Part shown: in pieces, positions 15,230 to 27,700 of the stretch
Layout of the letters: every line of letters starts with the position of its first letter
Numbering within the stretch: the stretch's first letter is position 1
Assembly (NCBI GenBank): GCA_964017155.1
Contig: OZ024867.1
Span: 16,502,262-16,566,261, forward strand
Direction: 5' to 3'
DNA from: Oasisia sp. SBJ-2009
Taxonomy: Eukaryota > Annelida > Polychaeta > Sabellida > Siboglinidae
DNA: 64,000 bases
The notes under the pieces: model-generated
Database searches by the model: none
Seen by the model: only the letters and a program-made list of their open reading frames with translations
What the model was told of the DNA's origin: nothing
Position numbers and translations under genes: made by a program

Positions 15230-17025
15230 TGTACGACATGGTGTGTAAGACTTGGTGTGTAAGACTTGGTGTGTAAGACTTGGTGTGTAAGCCCTGGTGT
15301 GTAAGACATGGTGTGTAAGACCTGGTGTGTAAGACATGGTGTGTAAGACTTGGTGTGTAAGACTTAGTGTGGAAGACATGGTGTTTAAGACATGGTGTGT
15401 AAGACATGGTGTGTAAGACTTGGTGTGAAAGACTTGATGTGTAAGACTTGTTGTGTAAGATTTGGTGTGTAAGACTTGGTGTGTAAAACATGGTGTGTAA
15501 GACATGGTGTGTAAGACTTGGTGTGAAAGACTTGATGTGTAAGACTTGATGTGTAAGACTTGGTGTGTAAGACTTGGTGTATAAGACATGGTGTGTAAGA
15601 CATGGTGTGTAAGACTTGTTGTGTACGACATGGTGTGTAAGACTTGGTGTGTAAGACTTGGTGTGTAAGACATGGTGTGTACTACTTGATGTGTCAGACT
15701 TGATGTGTACGACATGGTGTGTAAGCCCTGGTGTGTAAGACATGGTGTGTAAGACCTGGTGTGTAAGACATGGTGTGTAAGACTTGGTGTGTAAGACTTA
15801 GTGTGCAAGACATGGTGTGTAAGACATGGTGTGTAAGACTTGGTGTGTAACACATGGTGTGTAAGACTTGGTGTGTAAGACATGGTGTGTAGGACATGGT
15901 GTGTAGGACATGGTGTGTAAGACTTGGTGTGTAAAACTTGGTGTGTAAGACATGGTGTGTAAGACCTGGTGTGTAAGACTTGATGTGTAAGACTTGATGT
16001 GTATGAGTTGGTGTGTAAGACTTGGTGTGTAAGACATGGTGTGTTATACTTGATGTGTAAGATTTGATGTGTAAGACATGGTGTTTAAGACATGGTGTGT
16101 AAGACTTGGTGTGTAAGACATGGTGTGTAAGACTTGATGTGTAAGACATTGTGTGTAAGACTTGGTGTGTAAGACATGGTGTGTAAGACTTGGTGTGTAA
16201 GACTCGGTGTGTAAGACATGGTGTGTAAGACATGGTGTGTAAGACATGGTGTGGAAGACCTGGTGTGTAAGACATGGTGTGTAAGACCTCGTGTGTAAGA
16301 CTTGGTGTGTAAGACTTGATTTGTAAGACTTGATGTGTAAGACTTGGTGTGTAAGACCAGGTGTGTAAGACTTGGTGTGTAAGACTTGTTGTGTACGACA
16401 TGGTGTGTAAGACTTGGTGTGTAAGACATGGTGTGTAAGACTTGGTGTGTAAGACATGGTGTGTAAGACTTGGTGTGTAAGACTTGTTGTGAAAGACTTG
16501 ATGTGTAAGACTTGATGTGTAAGACTTGATGTGTAAGACTTGGTGTGTAAGACTTGATTTGTATGACTTGGTGTGAAACACTTGATGTGTAAGACTTGAT
16601 GTGTAAGACTTGATGTGTAAGACTTGGTGTGTAAGACTTGGTGTGTAAGACTTGGTGTGTAAGACATGGTGTGTTACACTTGATATGTAAGATTTGATGT
16701 GTAAGACAGGGTGTGAAAGACATGGTGTGTAAGACTTGGTGTGTAAGACATGGTGTGTAAGACTTGATGTGTAAGACATGGTGTGTAAGACTAGGTGTAT
16801 AAGACATGGTGTGTACGACATGGTGTGTAAGACTTGGTGTGTAACTCATGGTGTGTAAGACTTGGTGTGTAAGACATGGTGTGTAGGACATGGTGTGTAG
16901 GACATGGTGTGTAAGACTTGGTGTGTAAAACTTGGTGTGTAAGACATGGTGTGTAAGACCTGGTGTGTAAGACATGGTGTATAAGACCTGGTGTGTAAGA
17001 CATGGTGTGTAAGACTTGATGTGTA
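15230..17025. repeat. Right-type block embedded between the copies of duplication A
   Basis: This 1.8-kb segment matches 51,455-53,250 at offset 36,225. Shared markers include the TACTACTTG unit near 15,690/51,907, ACCTCG near 16,286/52,511, ACCAGG near 16,357/52,582 and ACTTGTTGTGAAAG near 16,484/52,709. The offset is 7 modulo 14, exactly the sum of the three register-shifting indels lying between them (-1, +4, +4), so the correspondence is consistent. The left edge overlaps the end of duplication A copy 1. Confidence 0.85.
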
Positions 17026-18721
17026 AGAATTGGTGTGTAAGACTTAGTGTGTAAGACATGGTGTTTAAGACATGGTGTGTAAGACATGGTGTGTAAGACT
17101 TGGTGTGAAAGACTTGATGTGTAAGACTTGATGTGTAAGATTTGGTGTGTAAGACTCGGTGTGTAAAACATGGTGTGTAAGACATGGTGTGTAAGACTTG
17201 GTGTGAAAGACTTGATGTGTAAGACTTGATGTGTAAGACTTGGTGTGTAAGACTTGGTGTATAAGACATGGTGTGTAAGACTTGGTGTTTAAGACTTGGT
17301 GTGAAAGACTTGATGTGTAAGACTTGATGTGTAAGACTTGATGTGTAAGACTTGATGTGTAAGACTTGGTGTGTAAGACTTGATGTGTAAGACTTGGTGT
17401 GAAACACTTGATGTGTAAGACTTGATGTGTAAGACTTAATGTGTAAGACTTGGTGAGTAAGACTTGGTGTGTAAGACTTGGTGTGTAAGACAGGGTGTGA
17501 AAGACATGGTGTGTAAGACTTGGTGTGTAAGACATGGTGTGTAAGACTTGGTGTGTAAGACATGGTGTGTAAGACTTGGTGTGTAAGACTTGATGTGTAA
17601 GACTTGATGAGTAAGACTTGATATATAAGACTTGGTGTGTAAGACTTGGTGTGTAAGACATGGTGTGTTATACTTGATGTGTAAGATTTGATGTGTAAGA
17701 CATGGTGTGTAAGACTTGGTGTGTAAGACAAGGTGTGTAATACTTGATGTGTAAGACTTGATGTGTACGACATGGTGTGTAAGCCCTGGTGTGTAAGACA
17801 TGGTGTGTAAGACCTGGTGTGTAAGACATGGTGTGTAAGACTTGATGTGTAAGACTTGATGTGTATGACTTGGTGTGTAAGACTTGGTGTGTAAGACATG
17901 GTGTGTTATACTTGATGTGTATGATTTGATGTGTACGACATGGTGTGTAAGACATGGTGTGTAAGACTTGGTGTGTAAGACATGGTGTGTAAGACTTGGT
18001 GTGTAAGACATTGTGTGTAAGACTTGGTGTGTAAGACATGGTGTGTAAGACTTTGTGTGTAAGACTCGGTGTGTAAGACATGGTGTGTAAGACATGGTGT
18101 GTAAGACCTGGTGTGTAAGACTTGGTGTGTAAGACTTGATGTGTAAGACTTGATGTGTAAGACTTGGTGTGTAAGACTTGATGTGTAAGACTTGATGAGT
18201 AAGACTTGATGTATAAGACTTGGTGTGTAAGACTTGGTGTGTAAGACATGGTGTGTTATACTTGATGTGTAAGATTTGATGTGTAAGACATGGTGTGTAA
18301 GACTTGGTGTGTAAGACATGGTGTGTAAGACTTGGTGTGTAAGACATGGTGTGTAAGACATGGTGTGTAAGACTTGGTGTGTAACACATGGTGTGTAAGA
18401 CTTGGTGTGTAAGACATGGTGTGTAGGACATGGTGTGTAGGACATGGCGTGTAAGACTTGGTGTGTAAAACTTGGTGTGTAAGACATGGTGTGTAAGACC
18501 TGGTGTGTAAGATATGGTGTGTAAGACCTGGTGTGTAAGACATGGTGTGTAAGACTTGATGTGTAAGACCTGGTGTGTAAGACTTGGTGTGTAAGACATG
18601 GTGTGTAACACTTGATGTGTAAGACTTGATGTGTACGACATGGTGTGTAAGCCCTGGTGTGTAAGACATGGTGTGTAAGACCTGGTGTGTAAGACATGGT
18701 GTGTAAGAATTGGTGTGTAAG
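17026..18721. repeat. Patchwork of left-half higher-order repeat pieces
   Basis: At least three pieces can be traced. Positions 17,026-17,584 match 18,706-19,264 (offset 1,680), including a GAATT unit at 17,027. Positions from about 17,585 to 18,010 match about 11,002-11,430 (offset 6,583, which includes the net +3 register shift), sharing an ACAAGG unit at 17,728/11,145. The last 300 bases match 20,530-20,821 (offset 2,100). It joins the right-type block at 15,230-17,025 to duplication A copy 2. Confidence 0.75.
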
Positions 18722-21700
18722 ACTTAGTGTGTAAGACATGGTGTTTAAGACATGGTGTGTAAGACATGGTGTGTAAGACTTGGTGTGAAAGACTTGATGT
18801 GTAAGACTTGATGTGTAAGATTTGGTGTGTAAGACTCGGTGTGTAAAACATGGTGTGTAAGACATGGTGTGTAAGACTTGGTGTGAAAGACTTGATGTGT
18901 AAGACTTGATGTGTAAGACTTGGTGTGTAAGACTTGGTGTATAAGACATGGTGTGTAAGACTTGGTGTTTAAGACTTGGTGTGAAAGACTTGATGTGTAA
19001 GACTTGATGTGTAAGACTTGATGTGTAAGACTTGATGTGTAAGACTTGGTGTGTAAGACTTGATGTGTAAGACTTGGTGTGAAACACTTGATGGGTAAGA
19101 CTTGATGTGTAAGACTTAATGTGTAAGACTTGGTGAGTAAGACTTGGTGTGTAAGACTTGGTGTGTAAGACAGGGTGTGAAAGACATGGTGTGTAAGACT
19201 TGGTGTGTAAGACATGGTGTGTAAGACTTGGTGTGTAAGACATGGTGTGTAAGACTTGGTGTGAAAGACATGGTGTGTAAGACATGGTGTGTAAGACTTG
19301 GTGTGTAACACATGGTGTGTAAGACTTGGTGTGTAAGACATGGTGTGTAGGACATGGTGTGTAGGACATGGTGTGTAAGACTTGGTGTGTCAAACTTGGT
19401 GTGTAAGAGATGGTGTGTAAGACCTGGTGTGTAAGACATGGTGTGTAAGACTTGATGTGTAAGACTTGATGTGTAAGACTTGATGTGTATGACTTGGTGT
19501 GTAAGACTTGGTGTGTAAGACATGGTGTGTAAGACTTGGTGTGTAAGACTCGGTGTGTAAGACATGGTGTGTAAGACATGGTGTGTAAGACATGGTGTGT
19601 AAGACTTGGTGTGTAAGACATGGTGTGTAAGACTTGGTGTGTAAGACCTGGTGTGTAAGACATGGTGTGTAAGACCTGGTGTGTAAGACTTGGTGTGTAA
19701 GACTTGATGTGTAAGACTTGATGAGTAAGACTTGATGTATAAGACTTGGTGTGTAAGACTTGGTGTGTAAGACATGGTGTGTTATACTTGATGTATAAGA
19801 TTTGATGTGTAAGACATGGTGTGTAAGACTTGGTGTGTAAGACATGGTGTAGAAGACTTGGTGTGTAAGACACGGTGTGTAAGACATGGTGTGTAAGACT
19901 TGGTGTGTAGCACATGGTGTGTAAGACTTGGTGTGTAAGACATGGTGTGTAGGACATGGTGTGTAGGACATGGTGTGTAAGACTTGGTGTGTAAAACTTG
20001 GTGTGTAAGACATGGTGTGTAAGACTTGATGTTTAAGACCTGGTGTGTAAGACTTGGTGTGTAAGACATGGTGTGTAATATTTGATGTGTAAGACTTGAT
20101 GTGTACGACATGGTGTGTAAGCCCTGGTGTGTAAGACATGGTGTGTAAGACCTGGTGTGTAAGACATGGTGTGTAAGACATGGTGTGTAAGACTAGGTGT
20201 GTAAGACATGGTGTGTAAGACATGGTGTGTAAGACTTGGTGTGTAACTCATGGTGTGTAAGACTTGGTGTGTAAGACATCGTGTGTAAGACTTGATGTGT
20301 AAGACTTGGTGTGTAAGACTTGATGTGTATGACTTGGTGTGTAAGATTTGGTGTGTAAGACATGGTGTGTTATACTTGATGTGTATGATTTGATGTGTAA
20401 GACATGGTATGTAAGACATGGTGTGTAAGACTTGGTGTGTAAGACATGGTGTGTAAGACATGGTGTGTAAGACTTGGTGTGTAACACATGGTGTGTAAGA
20501 CTTGGTGTGTAAGACATGGTGTGTAGGACATGGTGTGTAGGACATGGCGTGTAAGACTTGGTGTGTAAAACTTGGTGTGTAAGACATGGTGTGTAAGACC
20601 TGGTGTGTAAGATATGGTGTGTAAGACCTGGTGTGTAAGACATGGTGTGTAAGACTTGATGTGTAAGACCTGGTGTGTAAGACTTGGTGTGTAAGACATG
20701 GTGTGTAACACTTGATGTGTAAGACTTGATGTGTACGACATGGTGTGTAAGCCCTGGTGTGTAAGACATGGTGTGTAAGACCTGGTGTGTAAGACATGGT
20801 GTGTAAGAATTGGTGTGTAAGACTTAGTGTGTAAGACATGGTGTTTAAGACATGGTGTGTAAGACATGGTGTGTAAGACTTGGTGTGAAAGACTTGATGT
20901 GTAAGACTTGATGTGTAAGATTTGGTGTGTAAGACTCGGTGTGTAAAACATGGTGTGTAAGACATGGTGTGTAAGACTTGGTGTGAAAGACTTGATGTGT
21001 AAGACTTGATGTGTAAGACTTGGTGTGTAAGACTTGGTGTATAAGACATGGTGTGTAAGACTTGGTGTTTAAGACTTGGTGTGAAAGACTTGATGTGTAA
21101 GACTTGATGTGTAAGACTTGATGTGTAAGACTTGATGTGTAAGACTTGGTGTGTAAGACTTGATGTGTAAGACTTGGTGTGAAACACTTGATGTGTAAGA
21201 CTTGATGTGTAAGACTTAATGTGTAAGACTTGGTGAGTAAGACTTGGTGTGTAAGACTTGGTGTGTAAGACAGGGTGTGAAAGACATGGTGTGTAAGACT
21301 TGGTGTGTAAGACATGGTGTGTAAGACTTGGTGTGTAAGACATGGTGTGTAAGACTTGGTGTGTAAGACATGGTGTGTAAGACATGGTGTGTAAGACTTG
21401 GTGTGTAACACATGGTGTGTAAGACTTGGTGTGTAAGACATGGTGTGTAGGACATGGTGTGTAGGACATGGTGTGTAAGACTTGGTGTGTCAAACTTGGT
21501 GTGTAAGACATGGTGTGTAAGACTTGATGTGTAAGACTTGATGTGTAAGACTTGATGTGTATGACTTGGTGTGTAAGACTTGGTGTGTAAGACATGGTGT
21601 GTAAGACTTGGTGTGTAAGACTCGGTGTGTAAAACATGGTGTGTAAGACATGGTGTGTAAGACATGGTGTGTAAGACTTGGTGTGTAAGACATGGTGTGT

Positions 21701-24700
21701 AAGACTTGGTGTGTAAGACCTGGTGTGTAAGACATGGTGTGTAAGACCTGGTGTGTAAGACTTGGTGTGTAAGACTTGATGTGTAAGACTTGATGAGAAA
21801 GACTTGATGTATAAGACTTGGTGTGTAAGACTTGGTGTGTAAGACATGATGTGTTATACTTGATGTATAAGATTTGATGTGTAAGACATGGTGTGTAAGA
21901 CTTGGTGTGTAAGACATGGTGTGGAAGACTTGGTGTGTAAGACACGGTGTGTAAGACATGGTGTGTAAGACTTGGTGTGTAGCACATGGTGTGTAAGACT
22001 TGGTGTGTAAGACATGGTGTGTAGGACATGGTGTGTAGGACATGGTGTGTAAGACTTGGTGTGTAAAACTTGGTGTGTAAGACATGGTGTGTAAGACTTG
22101 ATGTTTAAGACCTGGTGTGTAAGACTTGGTGTGTAAGACATGGTGTGTAATACTTGATGTGTAAGACTTGATGTGTACGACATGGTGTGTAAGCCCTGGT
22201 GTGTAAGACATGGTGTGTAAGACCTGGTGTGTAAGACATGGTGTGTAAGACATCGTGTGTAAGACTAGGTGTGTAAGACATGGTGTGTAAGACATGGTGT
22301 GTAAGACTTGGTGTGTAACTCATGGTGTGTAAGACTTGGTGTGTAAGACATGGTTTGTAGGACATGGTGTGTAGGACTTGATGTGTAAGACTTGGTGTGT
22401 AAGACTTGATGTGTATGACTTGGTGTGTAAGACTTGGTGTGTAAGACATGGTGTGTTATACTTGATGTGTATGATTTGATGTGTAAGACATGGTGTGTAA
22501 GACATGGTGTGTAAGACTTGATGTGTAAGACTTGGTGTGTAAGACTTGATGTGTATGACTTGGTGTGTAAGATTTGGTGTGTAAGACATGGTGTGTTATA
22601 CTTGATGTGTATGATTTGATGTGTAAGACATGGTATGTAAGACATGGTGTGTAAGACTTGGTGTGTAAGACATGGTGTGTAAGACTTGGTGTGTAAGACA
22701 TTGTGTGTAAGACTTGGTGTGTAAGACATGGTGTGTAAGACTTGGTGTGTAAGACTCGGTGTGTAAGACATGGTGTGTAAGACATGGTGTGTAAGATATG
22801 GTGTGTAAGACCTGGTGTGTAAGACATGGTGTGTAAGACCTGGTGTGTAAGACTTGGTGTGTAAGACTTGATGTGTAAGACTAGATGTGTAAGACTTGGT
22901 GTGTAAGACTTGATGTGTAAGACTTGATGAGTAAGACTTGATATATAATACTTGGTGTGTAAGACTTGGTGTGTAAGACATGGTGTGTTATACTTGATGT
23001 GTAAGATTTGATGTGTAAGACATGGTGTGTAAGACTTGGTGTGTAAGACATTGTGTGTAAGACTTGGTGTGTAAGACATGGTGTGTAAGACTTGGTGTTT
23101 AAGACTCGGTGTGTAAGACATGGTGTGTAAGACATGGTGTGTAAGACCTGGTGTGTAAGACTTGGTGTGTAAGACTTGATGTGTATGACTTGGTGTGTAA
23201 GACTTGGTGTGTAAGACATGGTGTGTAAGACTTGGTGTGTAAGACTCGGTGTGTAAGACATGGTGTGTAAGACATGGTGTGTAAGACATGGTGTGTAAGA
23301 CATGGTGTGTAAGACCTGGTGTGTAAGACTTGGTGTGTAAGACATGGTGTGTAAGACTTGGTGTGTAAGACATGGTGTGTAAGACATGGTGTGTAAGACT
23401 TGGTGTGTAACACATGGTGTGTAAGACTTGGTGTGTAAGACATGGTGTGTAGGACATGGTGTGTAGGACATGGCGTGTAAGACTTGGTGTGTAAAACTTG
23501 GTGTGTAAGACATGGTGTGTAAGACCTGGTGTGTAAGACATGGTGTGTAAGACCTGGTGTGTAAGACATGGTGTGTAAGACCTGGTCTGTAAGACATGGT
23601 GTGTAAGACTTGATGTGTAAGACCTGGTGTGTAAGACTTGGTGTGTAAGACATGGTGTGTAACACTTGATGTGTAAGACTTGATGTGTACGACATGGTGT
23701 GTAAGCCCTGGTGTGTAAGACATGGTGTGTAAGACCTGGTGTGTAAGACATGGTGTGTAAGAATTGGTGTGTAAGACTTAGTGTGTAAGACATGGTGTTT
23801 AAGACATGGTGTGTAAGACATGGTGTGTAAGACTTGGTGTGAAAGACTTGATATGTAAGACTTGATGTGTAAGATTTGGTGTGTAAGACTTGGTGTGTAA
23901 AACATGGTGTGTAAGACATGGTGTGTAAGACTTGGTGTGTAAGACTTGGTGTATAAGACATGGTGTGTAAGACTTGGTGTTTAAGACTTGGTGTGAAAGA
24001 CTTGATGTGTAAGACTTGATGTGTAAGACTTAATGTGTAAGACTTGGTGAGTAAGACTTGGTGTGTAAGACTTGGTGTGTAAGACAGGGTGTGAAAGACA
24101 TGGTGTGTAAGACTTGGTGTGTAAGACATGGTGTGTAAGACTTGGTGTGTAAGACATGGTGTGTAAGACTTGGTGTGTAAGACATGGTGTGTAAGACATG
24201 GTGTGTAAGACTTGGTGTGTAACACATGGTGTGTAAGACTTGGTGTGTAAGACATGGTGTGTAGGACATGGTGTGTAGGACATGGTGTGTAAGACTTGGT
24301 GTGTCAAACTTGGTGTGTAAGACATGGTGTGTAAGACCTGGTGTGTAAGACATGGTGTGTAAGACTTGATGTGTAAGACTTGATGTGTATGACTTGGTGT
24401 GTAAGACTTGGTGTGTAAGACATGGTGTGTAAGACTTGGTGTGTAAGACTCGGTGTGTAAGACATGGTGTGTAAGACATGGTGTGTAAGACATGGTGTGT
24501 AAGACATGGTGTTTAAGACATGGTGTGTAGGACATGGTGTGTAAGACTTGGTGTGTAAAACTTGGTGTGTAAGACATGGTTTGTAAGACCTGGTGTGTAA
24601 GACCTGGTGTTTAAGACCTGGTGTGTAAGACATGGTGTGTAAGACTTGATGTGTAAGACCTGGTGTGTAAGACTTGGTGTGTAAGACATGGTGTGTAATA

Positions 24701-27700
24701 CTTGATGTTTCAGACTTGATGTGTACGACATGGTGTGTAAGCCCTGGTGTGTAAGACATGGTGTGTAAGACCTGGTGTGTAAGACATGGTGTGTAAGACT
24801 TGGTGTGTAAGACTTGGTGTGTAAGACTTGGTGTGTAAGCCCTGGTGTGTAAGACATGGTGTGTAAGACATGGTGTGTAGGACATGGTGTGTAGGACATG
24901 GCGTGTAAGACTTGGTGTGTAAAACTTGGTGTGTAAGACATGGTGTGTAAGACCTGGTGTGTAAGACATGGTGTGTAAGACCTGGTGTGTAAGACATGGT
25001 GTGTAAGACCTGGTGTGTAAGACATGGTGTGTAAGACTTGATGTGTAAGACCTGGTGTGTAAGACTTGGTGTGTAAGACATGGTGTGTAACACTTGATGT
25101 GTAAGACTTGATGTGTACGACATGGTGTGTAAGCCCTGGTGTGTAAGACATGGTGTGTAAGACCTGGTGTGTAAGACATGGTGTGTAAGAATTGGTGTGT
25201 AAGACTTAGTGTGTAAGACATGGTGTTTAAGACATGGTGTGTAAGACATGGTGTGTAAGACTTGGTGTGAAAGACTTGATGTGTAAGACTTGATGTGTAA
25301 GATTTGGTGTGTAAGACTTGGTGTGTAAAACATGGTGTGTAAGACATGGTGTGTAAGACTTGGTGTGTAAGACTTGGTGTATAAGACATGGTGTGTAAGA
25401 CTTGGTGTTTAAGACTTGGTGTGAAAGACTTGATGTGTAAGACTTGATGTGTAAGACTTAATGTGTAAGACTTGGTGAGTAAGACTTGGTGTGTAAGACT
25501 TGGTGTGTAAGACAGGGTGTGAAAGACATGGTGTGTAAGACTTGGTGTGTAAGACATGGTGTGTAAGACTTGGTGTGTAAGACATGGTGTGTAAGACTTG
25601 GTGTGTAAGACATGGTGTGTAAGACATGGTGTGTAAGACTTGGTGTGTAACACATGGTGTGTAAGACTTGGTGTGTAAGACATGGTGTGTAGGACATGGT
25701 GTGTAGGACATGGTGTGTAAGACTTGGTGTGTCAAACTTGGTGTGTAAGACATGGTGTGTAAGACCTGGTGTGTAAGACATGGTGTGTAAGACTTGATGT
25801 GTAAGACTTGATGTGTATGACTTGGTGTGTAAGACTTGGTGTGTAAGACATGGTGTGTAAGACTTGGTGTGTAAGACTCGGTGTGTAAGACATGGTGTGT
25901 AAGACATGGTGTGTAAGACATGGTGTGTAAGACCTGGTGTGTAAGACATGGTGTGTAAGACCTGGTGTGTAAGACTTGGTGTGTAAGACTTGATGTGTAA
26001 GACTTGATGTGTAAGACTTGGTGTATAAGACTTGATGTGTAAGACTTGATGTGTAAGACTTGATGTGTATGACTTGGTGTGTAAGACTTGGTGTGTAAGA
26101 CATGGTGTGTAAGACTTGGTGTGTAAGACTCGGTGTGTAAGACATGGTGTGTAAGACATGGTGTGTAAGACATGGTGTGTAAGCCCTGGTGTGTAAGACA
26201 TGGTGTGTAAGACCTGGTGTGTAAGACATGGTGTGTAAGACATGGTGTGTAAGACTAGGTGTGTAAGACATGGTGTGTAAGACATGGTGTGTAAGACTTG
26301 GTGTGTAACTCATGGTGTGTAAGATTTGGTGTGTAAGACATGGTGTGTAGGACATGGTGTGTAGGACTTGATTTGTAAGACTTGGTGTGTAAGACTTGAT
26401 GTGTATGACTTGGTGTGTAAGACTTGGTGTGTAAGACATGGTGTGTTATACTTGATGTGTATGATTTGATGTGTAAGACATGGTGTGTAAGACATGGTGT
26501 GTAAGACTTGATGTGTAAGACTTGGTGTGTAAGACTTGATGTGTATGACTTGGTGTGTAAGACTTGGTGTGTAAGACATGGTGTGTTATACTTGATGTGT
26601 ATGATTTGATGTGTACGACATGGTATGTAAGACATGGTGTGTAAGACTTGGTGTGTAAGACATGGTGTGTAAGACTTGGTGTGTAAGACATTGTGTGTAA
26701 GACTTGGTGTGTAAGACATGGTGTGTAAGACTTGGTGTGTAAGACTCGGTGTGTAAGACATGGTGTGTAAGACATGGTGTGTAAGACATGGTGTGTAAGA
26801 CCTGGTGTGTAAGACATGGTGTGTAAGACCTGGTGTGTAAGACTTGGTGTGTAAGACTTGATGTGTAAGACTTGATGTGTAAGACTTGGTGTGTAAGACT
26901 TGATGTGTAAGACTTGATGAGTAAGACTTGATATATAAGACTTGGTGTGTAAGACTTGGTGTTTAAGACTTGGTGTGAAAGACTTGATGTGTAAGACTTG
27001 ATGTGTAAGACTTGATGTGTAAGACTTGATGTGTAAGACTTGGTGTGTAAGACTTGATGTGTAAGACTTGGTGTGAAACACTTGATGTGTAAGACTTGAT
27101 GTGTAAGACTTAATGTGTAAGACTTGGTGAGTAAGACTTGGTGTGTAAGACTTGGTGTGTAAGACATGGTGTGTAAGACATGGTGTGTAAGACTTGGTGT
27201 GTAACACATGGTGTGTAAGACTTGGTGTGTAAGACATGGTGTGTAGGACATGGTGTGTAGGACATGGTGTGTAAGACTTGGTGTGTCAAACTTGGTGTGT
27301 AAGAGATGGTGTGTAAGACCTGGTGTGTAAGACATGGTGTGTAAGACTTGATGTGTAAGACTTGATGTGTAAGACTTGATGTGTATGACTTGGTGTGTAA
27401 GACTTGGTGTGTAAGACATGGTGTGTAAGACTTGGTGTGTAAGACTCGGTGTGTAAGACATGGTGTGTAAGACATGGTGTGTAAGACATGGTGTGTAAGA
27501 CCTGGTGTGTAAGACTTGGTGTGTAAGACATGGTGTGTAAGACTTGGTGGGTAAGACATGGTGTGTAAGACATGGTGTGTAAGACTTGGTGTGTAACACA
27601 TGGTGTGTAAGACTTGGTGTGTAAGACATGGTGTGTAGGACATGGTGTGTAGGACATGGCGTGTAAGACTTGGTGTGTAAAACTTGGTGTGTAAGACATG

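Larger units (their letters stand above)
1..15601. repeat. Large duplication A, copy 1 (continues left of window)
   Basis: This segment matches 18,722-34,280 at an offset of 18,721 bases. Landmarks shared at that offset include the GAATT variant units at 2,086, 5,040 and 6,468 (20,807, 23,761 and 25,189 in copy 2), the 13-base unit at 12,620 and the 18-base unit at 13,739. Substitutions are few, for example T/G at 12,354 versus 31,075 and T/G at 12,968 versus 31,689. Copy 1 carries three extra units (42 bases) at about 15,243-15,284, after which the offset is 18,679. The match ends near 15,601, where copy 1 reads ACATGG and copy 2 reads ACTTGG. The left edge is outside the window. Confidence 0.93.
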
